Positions 14,865-23,681 of a stretch of 37,481 nt of DNA are shown in pieces (positions within the stretch are counted from its first letter, which is position 1; each line of letters opens with the position of its first letter). The position numbers and the translations under genes were made by a program. This DNA comes from an uncultured Methanomicrobiales archaeon. Lineage in GTDB: Archaea > Halobacteriota > Methanomicrobia > Methanomicrobiales > Methanospirillaceae. The DNA is taken from NCBI GenBank assembly GCA_903828975.1, contig CAIKOD010000103.1, forward strand, positions 1-37,481. Reading direction: 5' to 3'. The notes under the pieces were generated by a model. That model did not search any database, was not told where the DNA came from, and saw only the letters and a program-made list of their open reading frames with translations.

Positions 14865-16016
14865 ATGCCACAGGTAACCGTATATTCCACAAAAAACTGT
14901 CCCTACTGCAGGATGGCAAAGGCATTTCTCGAAAAACACTCTATCCCGTATACATCAATCGATGTCGGGGAAGACGAGGAAGCAGCAAAGCACATGATCG
15001 GGATCTCCGGCCAGCGTGGTGTCCCCGTCATCACCATTGACGACGAGATAATTGTCGGGTTTGACGCCCAGCGGCTCAACGAGATTTTTGGTACCGGTAC
15101 CGAAGGTGACATTCTTGATGTAGTCATTATCGGTGCAGGGCCCGCCGGCCTGACCGCTGCCGTGTACTGTGCGAGGAAGCTCCTCACTGCCGTGGTCATC
15201 ACTGAAAATATCGGGGGCCAGGCCCTTGAAAGCTGGACCATCGAGAATTACATGGGGTACCGGATGATCACCGGCGATGAGCTGATGAAGAAATTTGAGG
15301 ACCAGGTAAAAGAGCAGAAAATCAGTCTCGAGCTCGACCATGTCCGGGAAATTACCCCCTCTGATGGAATATTCACAATCCACACCGCCACGGATACGAG
15401 TTACCTTGCGCGTGCGGTTATCCTTTCACCAGGGAAACAACCGAAAAAACTCGGTGTCGATGGAGAGGAACGTTTTCTCGGCAGGGGCCTGTCGGTCTGT
15501 TCAACCTGTGACGGGCCGCTATTTAAAAATAAGGTCGTGGCTGTTGTAGGCGGCGGAAATTCCGCCCTGCAGACCGCGGTGGAAATGAGCAAGATAGCCA
15601 GAGAAGTCCACCTGATTGTAAGAAGTACTATCCGGGCTGACGAAGTGTATGTCAAGCTGTTCGAAGTACAAAAAAATATTATCCTCCATTCCAATTCGGT
15701 CGTGACCGTACTTCACGGGGATAACCTCCTTAATGCAATAACCATTAAAGACCGGCTCACCAGCGAGGAATCAAAAATTACCCTCGATGGAGTATTTGCT
15801 GAGATCGGCTGGTCACCTAACACGGATTTTGTCTCAGACCTGTTGAAGCTCAATGACCAGAAAGAGATCATTATCGATATTAACTGTCACACCAGTGTCC
15901 CTGGAATTTTTGCTGCAGGAGATGTAACGAATATCAAGGGCAAACAGATCATCATTGCAGCAGGGGAAGGGGCCAAGGCAGCGCTGGAAGCCTATGAATA
16001 CCTGGTCCAGCTGTGA
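14865..16016 (+). CDS. Glutaredoxin-thioredoxin reductase fusion
   Basis: A 383-residue flavoprotein disulfide reductase with an N-terminal glutaredoxin. Residues 1-80 are a glutaredoxin/NrdH-like domain with CPYC (12-15) and GVPVITID, the cis-proline region. From about residue 84 comes a low-molecular-weight thioredoxin reductase: FAD site VIIGAGPAGLTAAVYCARK, redox motif CSTCDG (usually CATCDG), nucleotide-binding GGGNSALQTA, and the C-terminal FAD motif GIFAAGDVT. Electrons would pass from NAD(P)H or another donor via FAD and CSTC to the attached CPYC. After the nucleotide motif the usual HRRxxxR pattern for NADPH is replaced (HLIVRSTIRA), so cofactor preference may differ; F420H2-dependent relatives are known in methanogens. 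Monocistronic, followed by a T-run. Confidence 0.9.
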   Translation: MPQVTVYSTKNCPYCRMAKAFLEKHSIPYTSIDVGEDEEAAKHMIGISGQRGVPVITIDDEIIVGFDAQRLNEIFGTGTEGDILDVVIIGAGPAGLTAAVYCARKLLTAVVITENIGGQALESWTIENYMGYRMITGDELMKKFEDQVKEQKISLELDHVREITPSDGIFTIHTATDTSYLARAVILSPGKQPKKLGVDGEERFLGRGLSVCSTCDGPLFKNKVVAVVGGGNSALQTAVEMSKIAREVHLIVRSTIRADEVYVKLFEVQKNIILHSNSVVTVLHGDNLLNAITIKDRLTSEESKITLDGVFAEIGWSPNTDFVSDLLKLNDQKEIIIDINCHTSVPGIFAAGDVTNIKGKQIIIAAGEGAKAALEAYEYLVQL

Positions 16017-16045
16017 AATACTGATAAGCACGGTCAGAGAAACAA

Positions 16046-16055
16046 TTTTTTTTTT
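16046..16055 (+). terminator. T-run terminator after Grx-TrxR
   Basis: Ten consecutive T begin 29 bases after the stop codon. Runs of T without a hairpin are the usual archaeal terminators. Confidence 0.6.
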
Positions 16056-16126
16056 ATATAATCCCGCCCTCATTGGTGTTTTTATTAATGAAATTCCGTC
16101 CTAAAAAAGGGGTGACGATTTGAGCA

Positions 16127-16777
16127 TTATTCATGAACATTTTTTCCCCGTATCCAGTTCCGTACTAAGGTAATACCTGAATAGAGGAACGTAACAATCA
16201 ACGCGAGAATTACCATGACAAAGAGAATATTGAGGTTGTCCTGGATAATATTGAAATTTCCAACATAATACCCGAGAAACGTCACGATACCACACCACAA
16301 CACAGCCCCGGCAAAGTTCACGATGATATAATGAATATAATTCATGGATTTCAAACCAGCATAGAATGGGGGGAGGTTCAGTATCGGGATAAAGCGACTG
16401 ATAATAATGGACAGGGGGCCGAATTTATTGAATAATTCCTCGGCTTTTCCAATATTTTCCTTATCGAAGATATGAGGGCATGTTTTCCGACATGCTGTAA
16501 AATTGAATAAACGCCCACTCCAGTAATTCAGGTCGTAACCGAAATACGCAGCTGCAATTGCGGTAATGATTACCCATTCAAGCGATACCTCATGGTTAAC
16601 TGCCATAACAACAGCGACGAAAAGCAGCGAATTAACCGGGAAAGGCGTTACGATGAATACCGACCCCAGGAAGATGACAATGAAAACAAGGGCATAAAAC
16701 CATATCCCCTGCTGATATGACGGGTTTAACAGTACCGAAGTGCTATTCATCAATATATTGGAAATATCGGGGAGCAC
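16127..16777 (-). CDS. DedA/VTT-family membrane protein
   Basis: A 216-residue polytopic protein of the DedA (SNARE-associated/VTT) family, implicated in lipid flipping and envelope homeostasis. It has four to five hydrophobic segments (26-45, 48-62, 68-85, 150-170, 177-200). The family signature appears as AYFGYDLNYWSGRLFNF, followed by an amphipathic stretch and GPLSIIISRFIPILNLPPFYAGLKSMN, the conserved F.RF.P.....P..AG segment with re-entrant loop. GTG 16777 has GAGG six bases upstream and is the best start. A C-terminal basic tail (RNWIRGKNVHE) fits a cytoplasmic end. It is divergent from the winged-helix gene; no functional partner is evident. Confidence 0.85.
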   Translation of the reverse strand: MLPDISNILMNSTSVLLNPSYQQGIWFYALVFIVIFLGSVFIVTPFPVNSLLFVAVVMAVNHEVSLEWVIITAIAAAYFGYDLNYWSGRLFNFTACRKTCPHIFDKENIGKAEELFNKFGPLSIIISRFIPILNLPPFYAGLKSMNYIHYIIVNFAGAVLWCGIVTFLGYYVGNFNIIQDNLNILFVMVILALIVTFLYSGITLVRNWIRGKNVHE

Positions 16778-17058
16778 GATAACCCTCTATACATCAGGAT
16801 CTATTAAGATGTTCGGGCTTTTATTTGGTCAAAATATCTAAACCCTGGAATTCTTTTCTGAAGAAATTAAAATACGACTATTATCCATCTACATCACGGT
16901 TTTAATCCTCCTGACTATGATCTGGCTCCATGAAAGGTCTCTTTGTAAAATAACGATTGTTAATTTTAATCTATGTTCATTATTGCCAGTCCGGATAACC
17001 CTTTTATTACCCTCAATATCACAATAGGATATATCAGCCCTGGATTTGGAGTGTCGAA

Positions 17059-17361
17059 GTGAAACAATTACTGTGGTGGTTGATCGCTGGATCAAAAGGA
17101 GGCATTAACAGGGCCCGGATAATTCAGGTACTCCATAAACGGCCATATAATGCCAACCAGTTAACCTCTTTGTTCAGCCTTGATTATAAAACGGTCCGCC
17201 ACCACCTTGATGTTTTGAAAAAGCACCAGATTGTCCGATCAATGGGGGAGGGATACGGGACCATGTATTTTCTCACTGACCAGATGAACACCAGATATGA
17301 AGACTTCATGGAGATCTGGAAGCAGGTCGATGTACCAGATGAAATAAGGGAGGAAAAATAG
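17059..17361 (+). CDS. Small winged-helix transcriptional regulator
   Basis: A 100-residue ArsR-like winged-helix DNA-binding protein. NRARIIQVLHKRPYNANQLTSLFSLDYKTVRHHLDVLKKHQIV is a clear helix-turn-helix followed by a wing (GYGTMYFLTD). No metal-binding cysteines and no sensor domain are present. The start is GTG 17059 with GGAG upstream. One base separates its stop from the next gene, which encodes a small membrane protein, so the two are almost certainly a unit. Regulator plus membrane partner pairs are common in archaea and may sense envelope state (inference). A similar membrane protein, without a regulator, follows the phosphoesterase gene at 21803. The 280-base region upstream (16778-17058) holds AT-rich sequence but no recognisable element. 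Confidence 0.85.
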   Translation: MKQLLWWLIAGSKGGINRARIIQVLHKRPYNANQLTSLFSLDYKTVRHHLDVLKKHQIVRSMGEGYGTMYFLTDQMNTRYEDFMEIWKQVDVPDEIREEK

Positions 17362-17362
17362 A

Positions 17363-17830
17363 ATGGAGAAAAAAAACCTTGTTGTATTAATTCTTATTTC
17401 GGTGATTGTAGTAGTACTTGCCAGCTTAATAATCCCGATTATTTTCAAAACACCACAACCCGGCCCCGTGCAAAACCCTATACAAAACCCCGTACAAAAT
17501 CCAACTCCAACTCCCCTGCAGCAGGCACGACCCAGCCAGCAACCCCCGACACCGATGGAGAATCTCAAAACGGTAATATCATTCATCAATATCGGCCTGA
17601 TTATCCCCCTGTTTATTATTTATGCAGGGATATACCGGAAGATGCGAAGCTCGTTTACCCTCGGCCTGATGGCGGTAATTTTCGCCCTGGGTATGTACGC
17701 AGTCACTTCCAACCCGCTACTCGTGAGTCTCCTCGGGGGTCGTCCGGACTTTATCGGGGTGTTCCAGATAGTCCCCGACCTTTGCGCAACGGCAGCCCTT
17801 GTAATCCTCATCTGGATCAGCCTTGAATAA
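17363..17830 (+). CDS. Small membrane protein, copy 1 of a paralogous pair
   Basis: A 155-residue protein of unrecognised family. It has an N-terminal membrane anchor (8-29), then an external Pro/Gln/Asn-rich linker (33-66, with repeats of QNP), then three further membrane segments: TVISFINIGLIIPLFIIYAG, SFTLGLMAVIFALGMYAVTS and the C-terminal ATAALVILIWISLE. The C-terminal about 85 residues are nearly identical to those of the protein at 21803-22276, whereas the linkers differ. It is translationally adjacent to the winged-helix regulator, suggesting that they act together. Function unknown; not a known transporter or enzyme by motif. Confidence 0.75.
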   Translation: MEKKNLVVLILISVIVVVLASLIIPIIFKTPQPGPVQNPIQNPVQNPTPTPLQQARPSQQPPTPMENLKTVISFINIGLIIPLFIIYAGIYRKMRSSFTLGLMAVIFALGMYAVTSNPLLVSLLGGRPDFIGVFQIVPDLCATAALVILIWISLE

Positions 17831-17955
17831 TTTTTAATTTGGGTATGATTTGGGTGTAATCCGGGGCAAATTCTGGCATTTCCTTATCTCTTTTCCTGAT
17901 TAATCTGCATAATAACCCTGATTTTGGGATAAACCAGAAAAGGAGAATGTCAACA

Positions 17956-20163
17956 ATGAACATATCAAAGAAGATAGGCCTTGTTATCGCCGTGTTCTGT
18001 ATTATGGCACTGATGGTCGCAGCCGTCAGTGCGGCAGGTACCGCCGGCGCACCTGGTCAGCAACCCCTAGGACCCGGTAAGCAACCGGGAACCGGACAGG
18101 GGCAGCAACAGCAGGGAACAAATAACAATGCAAACAATCCTGTTCAGACCCAGGTTGGAACTGGAAACGGCGGTACAAACAAAGGACCGGGACAAGGACA
18201 GGGGCCTGTACAGGGGACAGCCGTTAACCAGGTGTATACCATGGAACAGACCCTTTCCGACCAGGGCCAGCAGGCAACGATTGCGTTTGATGCACTTGCG
18301 TTCCTCACCGGCCAGGCATGCAGCGACACGTTCCTGCCACCCGGAAAAGTCGCTGATTATGCAGGTTTCCAGTACCTCCGTGATAACGATGTCACGGAAA
18401 TGGGACATAATACTGATTTTGTCACCCGGGTTTCAGACAATGTACTGTCGGTCCTGAATGACGACCAGCTGGTTCAGTTTATTGCACTGTCAAAAACCGA
18501 AGCTCCCCTTTCAAGCCAGCACGGGTACATGCGGTTCCCCCTGACCAAGGCGTTCCGTGCCCAGCTTGAAGGAACGATTCCCACCGGGAGCACCGGCCTT
18601 GACAAGGCAGCCGTGATGGCCTACTCGGCGAAATTATATGATGTTGATGCAAGCATCAGCCTGGATCGGGCTAAGACCTATGCCAGCGTGATCCGATCCC
18701 TTAACCAGACCCAGCGGGCATACCTTGACAAGATGGCGTCAGGGGGGATGCTCTCGATGCCTGAAGTGGATGCTTCGGAAGTGCTGAAAAACAGCGGCCA
18801 GGACAATTCGGTTGCAATGAGGACTTATGCCAGCGAGATGTTTGCATGGTATGGGGGCGATGTCACTTCCGACGTGTACTTCTGCCCTGAGCGGCAGGCG
18901 ACCTACTTCGGTTCATTCTACATGAAAGACCGCCCGGCAATGGGTAACCCTGACTATTCCATCAGTACTACCCTGACTGGTGATTCCGGGGAGAACTTCC
19001 TAAATGCATTAACCGACACCCAGCGGGAGAAAATCACAAGCCTTGTGGACCTCCAGCGTGCTGATCTCAACGAGATCGTTGCAAAGCGGACGGCAATTGC
19101 AACCGAACTGCGTACTGCGTTAACCGGGGATACCATTGACGAAAGTCTTGTCCGTTCCCTATCGGCACGGTACGGGGAACTTGATGGTGAGATATCGTAC
19201 AACTACGCAACACACTTCGCAGATGTGGGAAAGACGACCACAAGCGAACAGAAAAAGCAGATGGTTGCACTGCGGAACCTTGCAAATTTCACCTGTGACG
19301 GGGCATACCTGTACTCACAGCCAATTAGTATGCCGCAAAACGTACCGTCTGATTTCCTCTTCGGTGTCGGGCAATACGACAGCGCAAAAATATCTGCATG
19401 GTTACAGGGGTTGCAGAAGACGACCGTGGGCCCTGTCCCGCCAACCACGCCAAAGGTAGTACTCACAAAAGTTCCGTTAGTACATCCGACAGTACCAATT
19501 CCCGCAACCACACCAAAAGTAGTGGTTACAAAGGCACCATTGGTACGTCCGGCAACACCAACTCCCTCAACCACGCCAAAAGTAGTGGTTACAAAGGCAC
19601 CATTGGTTCTCCCGACCCCCACACTCCCTTGGTGGTTACAGCGGGGAATATCAACCACAAATCATTTTCTGAATATACAAGCAAACCAAATCGCACAGAC
19701 ACAGGTTTTCTCGCTTATCAGCGATGCTGGTATTGACGGCGGCACAATACCCGTAGAATATACGTGCGATGGATCGGGCTCAACTCCTGCACTTTCCTGG
19801 TCGGGTGCACCTGCAGGCACAAAAGAGTTTGCCCTGATGATGACAACCATACCCGTAGATGGTCAGACCAGGTGGAACTGGGTCCTGTACGGTATCCCGG
19901 GATCTGTGACAAGCCTTGCTAAGGATAGCTCCGGGATCGGTACCCTAGGGACGGGCAGTCACGGAACGATCAGGACCTACGATCCCCCATGTCCGCAGGG
20001 CCCCGGCGAAAAGGTTTACACCTTCACCTTGTATGCACTGTCAGATTCGCCAAATTTGCCTGAAAATCCCGCCCAGGTCACCGGACCTGTGCTAAGCGAT
20101 TCGATCTCATCCCTGACCCTCGGCAAAGTGTCCCTGAACCTGAACTACGGCCGATCTGAATGA
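17956..20163 (+). CDS. Secreted protein with internal helical repeats and C-terminal PEBP (YbhB-like) domain
   Basis: A 735-residue exported protein. The start is taken at ATG 17956 because AGGAG (17941-17945) is ten bases upstream; ATG 17947 is too close. A signal peptide (cleavage near AVSAAG) is followed by a Gly/Gln/Asn-rich stretch (to about 90). Residues about 95-450 are a large, mostly helical region of unknown family that looks internally duplicated: one part has CSDTFLPPGKVADYAGFQYLRD ending LNDDQLVQF, the other SDVYFCPERQATYFGSFYMKD ending LTDTQREKI. A Thr/Pro linker with three copies of TTPKVV(L/V)TK.PLV follows. The last 165 residues are a PEBP/YbhB domain (TCDGSGSTPALSWSGAP; WNWVLYGIP; YDPPCP). 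It probably acts at the cell surface; function unknown. Confidence 0.8.
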   Translation: MNISKKIGLVIAVFCIMALMVAAVSAAGTAGAPGQQPLGPGKQPGTGQGQQQQGTNNNANNPVQTQVGTGNGGTNKGPGQGQGPVQGTAVNQVYTMEQTLSDQGQQATIAFDALAFLTGQACSDTFLPPGKVADYAGFQYLRDNDVTEMGHNTDFVTRVSDNVLSVLNDDQLVQFIALSKTEAPLSSQHGYMRFPLTKAFRAQLEGTIPTGSTGLDKAAVMAYSAKLYDVDASISLDRAKTYASVIRSLNQTQRAYLDKMASGGMLSMPEVDASEVLKNSGQDNSVAMRTYASEMFAWYGGDVTSDVYFCPERQATYFGSFYMKDRPAMGNPDYSISTTLTGDSGENFLNALTDTQREKITSLVDLQRADLNEIVAKRTAIATELRTALTGDTIDESLVRSLSARYGELDGEISYNYATHFADVGKTTTSEQKKQMVALRNLANFTCDGAYLYSQPISMPQNVPSDFLFGVGQYDSAKISAWLQGLQKTTVGPVPPTTPKVVLTKVPLVHPTVPIPATTPKVVVTKAPLVRPATPTPSTTPKVVVTKAPLVLPTPTLPWWLQRGISTTNHFLNIQANQIAQTQVFSLISDAGIDGGTIPVEYTCDGSGSTPALSWSGAPAGTKEFALMMTTIPVDGQTRWNWVLYGIPGSVTSLAKDSSGIGTLGTGSHGTIRTYDPPCPQGPGEKVYTFTLYALSDSPNLPENPAQVTGPVLSDSISSLTLGKVSLNLNYGRSE
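19440..19614 (+). repeat. Coding tandem repeat, Thr/Pro linker
   Basis: Three near-identical units of CCAAC(C)AC(G/A)CCAAA(G)GTAGT..., encoding TTPKVV(L/V)TK(V/A)PLV, lie between the helical and PEBP domains of the 17956-20163 protein. The period is 63 bases. This is a surface stalk-like linker, and its copy number may vary. Confidence 0.7.
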
Positions 20164-20261
20164 AAGGGGACAGCATGGACGTGAATGAGGTCCATAACTT
20201 TTAGCTGGATGACAGATAATGGTAAAAAATGAGGGCGGAAACCCATAAAAGGACTCACGCT

Positions 20262-21788
20262 ATGATCCCAAAAAAATTCCATATCATCCCCGTCCTGGCA
20301 CTGGTCATCGCACTCATCATCACGGCCGGATGTACGAGCCGGCCGGAAAAAGGGCTTGCGAATGGTCTGGGTGACGAGCAACCCCCGGTTGCCGCATCTG
20401 GCCATGCTACCCGCAATATAGTTCCACCGGTCCCTTTAGTTACTGGTACCAGTAATTCCTCGTTTATTATTCCAACACCTCTGCTAGGTCGTCCCACCGA
20501 CAAATCAGTTAATTTGAATATAGTACCTGTGGAAACCCTCGAGATATTTCTCGAATACCGGGAGAACAACAATACCTCGATCCTCAAAACTCCTGCCGGA
20601 ATTGCAGAGGCCGGGATACCAAAGAACATCGAAATTTCCGGTCTTGCACCTGATACCGGTTACATCTACAAACTCTGCTATCGCAAACCCGGTGACACTA
20701 CGGTAAGGTGTAGTCCGGATTACACGTTCCATACACAGAGGGGTCCCGGTTCCTCGTTTGTATTTAATGTCCAGGCAGACTCTCATCTCGATGAACGTGC
20801 CAGCGGAGACCTCTATCAGCGTACCCTCTCCAACGAACTTGGTGACAAACCTGATTTCTTAATCGACCTCGGTGACACGTTTATGACTGACAAACTTCCT
20901 GTAAAAAATAAGGAGACTTACTTAAACCAATACCTGGAGCAACGCTCTTTTATCGATACAGCAGGCCACTCAGTACCACTTTTCCTGGTAATCGGGAACC
21001 ATGACGGGGAGGCAGGGTACGCAGTAGACGGCAACGGCAACAATATTGCTGTTCAGTCCCTGCAGTTCCGGAAACAATATTTCCCCAACCCGGAACCTGA
21101 CGGTTTCTACACTGGTAATTCAGTAAATGATGAGGTTACTGGGATGATGCAAGACTATTATGCATGGGTGTGGGGAGACGCACTCTTCGTTGTGCTAGAT
21201 CCCTACTGGTATACGACAACAAAGCCCGGGGGAAAAACCGACGGTTGGGGCTGGACTCTTGGCGAGACCCAGTATCATTGGCTGAAACAGACGCTGGAGA
21301 ACAATCAGGCACCATACAAGTTTGTCTTCGCCCACCAGCTGGTCGGCGGTGACTTACAGGGGAGGGGTGGTACTGAATTTGCGTCCCTGTATGAATGGGG
21401 CGGAAATAACCTGGATGGGAGCTATGGATTTGACCAGCACCGCCTTGTCTGGGGAACGCCAATACACCAGATCCTTGTTGACAACAACATCACGGCCTTC
21501 TTCCACGGTCACGACCACTTCTTTGGAAAGCAGGAACTCGATGGCGTTACCTATCAGGAAGTCCCTCAGCCTGCGACATTCAGCTCCCCAAAAGACCGTC
21601 CCGGTGCGGAATACGGGTATACCAGTGGAGTGCTGCTGGGGAGTCCCGGGCACCTCAGAATAACGGTATCTCCTGAATCGGCCCGTGTTGATTATATCAG
21701 GTCGAAACTTCCCGGAGATAATAAAAGTGGTGAACAAAACGGGGCGGTAGTATATTCCTATTCGCTTACCCCTGAAGTGACCACCTGA
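20262..21788 (+). CDS. Exported lipoprotein metallophosphoesterase (purple acid phosphatase-like)
   Basis: A 508-residue lipoprotein. The start is ATG 20262 (AAAGGA eight bases upstream; the upstream ATG at 20229 lacks one and would add a charged leader). The signal ends in the lipobox ITAGC. After a low-complexity linker, an Fn3-like domain (about 95-165; EISGLAPDTGYIYKLCYRKPGD) precedes a calcineurin-like phosphoesterase: QADSHLD (D-x-H), DLGDTF (GD), VIGNHDGE (GNHD), FVFAHQ and FFHGHDHFF (GHDH), a complete set of metal-ligand motifs. Fn3 plus this fold is the purple acid phosphatase layout, though an exported nucleotidase or phosphodiesterase is possible. It follows the PEBP gene and precedes the second small membrane protein by 14 bases. 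Confidence 0.88.
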   Translation: MIPKKFHIIPVLALVIALIITAGCTSRPEKGLANGLGDEQPPVAASGHATRNIVPPVPLVTGTSNSSFIIPTPLLGRPTDKSVNLNIVPVETLEIFLEYRENNNTSILKTPAGIAEAGIPKNIEISGLAPDTGYIYKLCYRKPGDTTVRCSPDYTFHTQRGPGSSFVFNVQADSHLDERASGDLYQRTLSNELGDKPDFLIDLGDTFMTDKLPVKNKETYLNQYLEQRSFIDTAGHSVPLFLVIGNHDGEAGYAVDGNGNNIAVQSLQFRKQYFPNPEPDGFYTGNSVNDEVTGMMQDYYAWVWGDALFVVLDPYWYTTTKPGGKTDGWGWTLGETQYHWLKQTLENNQAPYKFVFAHQLVGGDLQGRGGTEFASLYEWGGNNLDGSYGFDQHRLVWGTPIHQILVDNNITAFFHGHDHFFGKQELDGVTYQEVPQPATFSSPKDRPGAEYGYTSGVLLGSPGHLRITVSPESARVDYIRSKLPGDNKSGEQNGAVVYSYSLTPEVTT

Positions 21789-21802
21789 GGTGAAAAGACC
21801 GG

Positions 21803-22276
21803 ATGGATAGAAAAAAAATTGTATTAATCATTCTTATTTCAGTGATTGTTGTAGTTATTGCCAGCTCCATTATTCCCATCTTCGTTAAAATCCCGCGTCC
21901 TGACTTGGAACAAAATCCGGTGCGGCCTCCGCAGGCAGACACCATCCCGCAATCAGACCGGCAACCTGCACAACCCCCGCCATCACAGGGATCAGATGAA
22001 AACAAGCAGATCAAGACCCTGATATCTTTCATCAATATAGGCCTGATAATCCCCCTGTTTGTCATATATGCAGGGATATACAGGAGGATGCGGAGCTCAT
22101 TCACTCTCGGCCTTATGGCTGTAATCTTTGCCCTCGGCATGTATGCCGTCACGTCAAACCCCTTAATTGTGAGCATTCTCGGGGGACGAACAGGGGATGT
22201 CGGGCTGTTTGAGATTATACCTGATATCTGTGCAACCATAGCACTCGTGGTCCTCGTTCGGATCAGCCTTGAGTAA
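21803..22276 (+). CDS. Small membrane protein, copy 2 of a paralogous pair
   Basis: A 157-residue paralogue of the protein at 17363-17830. The same N-terminal anchor (LIILISVIVVVIASSIIPIF), a Pro/Gln/Asp linker of different sequence, and a nearly identical C-terminal half (ISFINIGLIIPLFVIYAGIY, SSFTLGLMAVIFALGMYAVT) are present. It lies 14 bases downstream of the phosphoesterase gene and is probably co-transcribed with it. No winged-helix gene accompanies this copy. Conservation is concentrated in the membrane helices, so the shared function is in the membrane; the linker is free to change. Family unknown. Confidence 0.75.
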   Translation: MDRKKIVLIILISVIVVVIASSIIPIFVKIPRPDLEQNPVRPPQADTIPQSDRQPAQPPPSQGSDENKQIKTLISFINIGLIIPLFVIYAGIYRRMRSSFTLGLMAVIFALGMYAVTSNPLIVSILGGRTGDVGLFEIIPDICATIALVVLVRISLE

Positions 22277-22385
22277 ATATCCAGATTTTCCAAGAAAAAT
22301 TTCCGTTACTCTGGTATCGGGTCAGGTGGTGTGACTCCACTTACCCTGGCTTCACTCTTGGTGCTCATGATCAGAATTTTTGTCC

Positions 22386-23681
22386 CTAATCTTTCTGGAA
22401 TAATACAATCCTGTTGGTATTCGTCCCGGAATTGTTGTTCCCGATGCCCCAGATGTTGGATGTCTTGGTAAATTCCTGCTGGTTTATCAGGATGCATTCA
22501 CACCGGAACCCAGCTGAAATACCCACAGGGATGACATATTCGTCGAGGCAGACGGTCCCCTTCTTTACTTCCCCCACCTCAAAAGCAACCCAGCCGCCGG
22601 GCCGGGTGATCCGGAACAGTTCATGGAACACACCCGTGATCATGGCTACCCAGACATCGAGGGAATGTGTCATCGTGATCTTCTTTCCGATAGCGGTATC
22701 GTCGATTGCATTAAACCAGCACCTGAGCCAGTTGTCCTTTGAATACTGGACAATATTGAGAAACGGGGGTGAGGTAACCGTCAGCTGGACAGAATTGTCC
22801 CGGATTTCCGGTGTCGAGGCGGCATGACCGGTAAGAAAAATGCCGGAGTCCCCTGCGTTGCGGAGCCTTTCACGCTCGTTAATAGTGAGGTTACGGGTAA
22901 GGGTCCTGGTCTTTTTCACAATGATTTCGTGGGTATCCCGGTAAGGTGGTACCTGCTGCCGCTTGATGTTGATCTTTGACTGGGCGTCCGGGGATACTGC
23001 CTGGTTTGGGGGGAGGGTGTATACCGAAAAAAAACCACTGGAATGCCCGGTGAGCCGGTTCGTTGCTACCATCCTGATCCATGCATCGATTTCGTCATCT
23101 TCCCCCTGGTGCTTGCGTCCCGTGAGGAATTCACGGAGGGCGAGTATCTCCTTCTCGGTTGCGGGATGGTAAAACATTGAAAGGTCAAGTTGGGGTGACT
23201 TTTCAAAGTCACGGGGGACCAGCGAAAGGCGGTCGATGACCGCCTCTTTGGCGGGAACAAAAAAACGTGGTCTTGTCAGCAGGGCAGAGAGCGGGTTAAT
23301 GTCGTTTTGCACAACCATGCGGCCGAGAAGTCCAGCTTCAATAGCTGTTGTCCCTCTCCCGCCAAAGGGGTCATAAACGAGGTCTCTCTCCTCCGAAAAC
23401 CGTTCAATAAAAAAGGCTGCAAGTTGTGGCTTGAAACAGGCACGGTATGATATTTCATGGATGGATGAGGCCTTTCTCTGTCCTGAAGTCCACAGTTCCG
23501 CCGAATACCGCCAGACCACCAAATCCCCAACCTGGACATTGTCAATGGTCACCTGCCCGGGCAGGTAGTGCTGGATTCTGTCGGAATGACCATCAGCCCC
23601 AGATATTTCAGGAACCCCCTCAAAACAAGGTAATGTTTCCCGGTCTGGAATCATTTCCTTATTTTTCAATTGATGGGTCAT
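22386..23681 (-). CDS. DNA methyltransferase, probable N4-cytosine type, no visible restriction partner
   Basis: A 431-residue Rossmann-fold DNA methyltransferase of the N-4/N-6 group. The SAM-binding motif I DPFGGRGTTAIEAG is followed by VVQNDINPLSALL, and the catalytic motif is TSPPFLNIVQYSKDNW. Ser-Pro-Pro-Phe favours N4-cytosine over N6-adenine methylation. Motif I precedes the catalytic motif, unlike the common class beta order. The middle (about 150-290) probably holds target recognition (FSVYTLPPNQAVS). No endonuclease gene is next to it, so it is an orphan methylase or serves a distant enzyme. Start is uncertain: ATG 23681 (used), ATG 23654 four bases after a possible small ORF, or TTG 23750 with AGGA upstream. 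Confidence 0.85.
   Translation of the reverse strand: MTHQLKNKEMIPDRETLPCFEGVPEISGADGHSDRIQHYLPGQVTIDNVQVGDLVVWRYSAELWTSGQRKASSIHEISYRACFKPQLAAFFIERFSEERDLVYDPFGGRGTTAIEAGLLGRMVVQNDINPLSALLTRPRFFVPAKEAVIDRLSLVPRDFEKSPQLDLSMFYHPATEKEILALREFLTGRKHQGEDDEIDAWIRMVATNRLTGHSSGFFSVYTLPPNQAVSPDAQSKINIKRQQVPPYRDTHEIIVKKTRTLTRNLTINERERLRNAGDSGIFLTGHAASTPEIRDNSVQLTVTSPPFLNIVQYSKDNWLRCWFNAIDDTAIGKKITMTHSLDVWVAMITGVFHELFRITRPGGWVAFEVGEVKKGTVCLDEYVIPVGISAGFRCECILINQQEFTKTSNIWGIGNNNSGTNTNRIVLFQKD

Noticed and set aside
19203-19658. 151-codon minus-strand frame with a repeated GTFVTTTFGVV-like pattern
   Set aside because: The repeats are the antisense of the Thr/Pro linker repeat of the PEBP-fusion gene.
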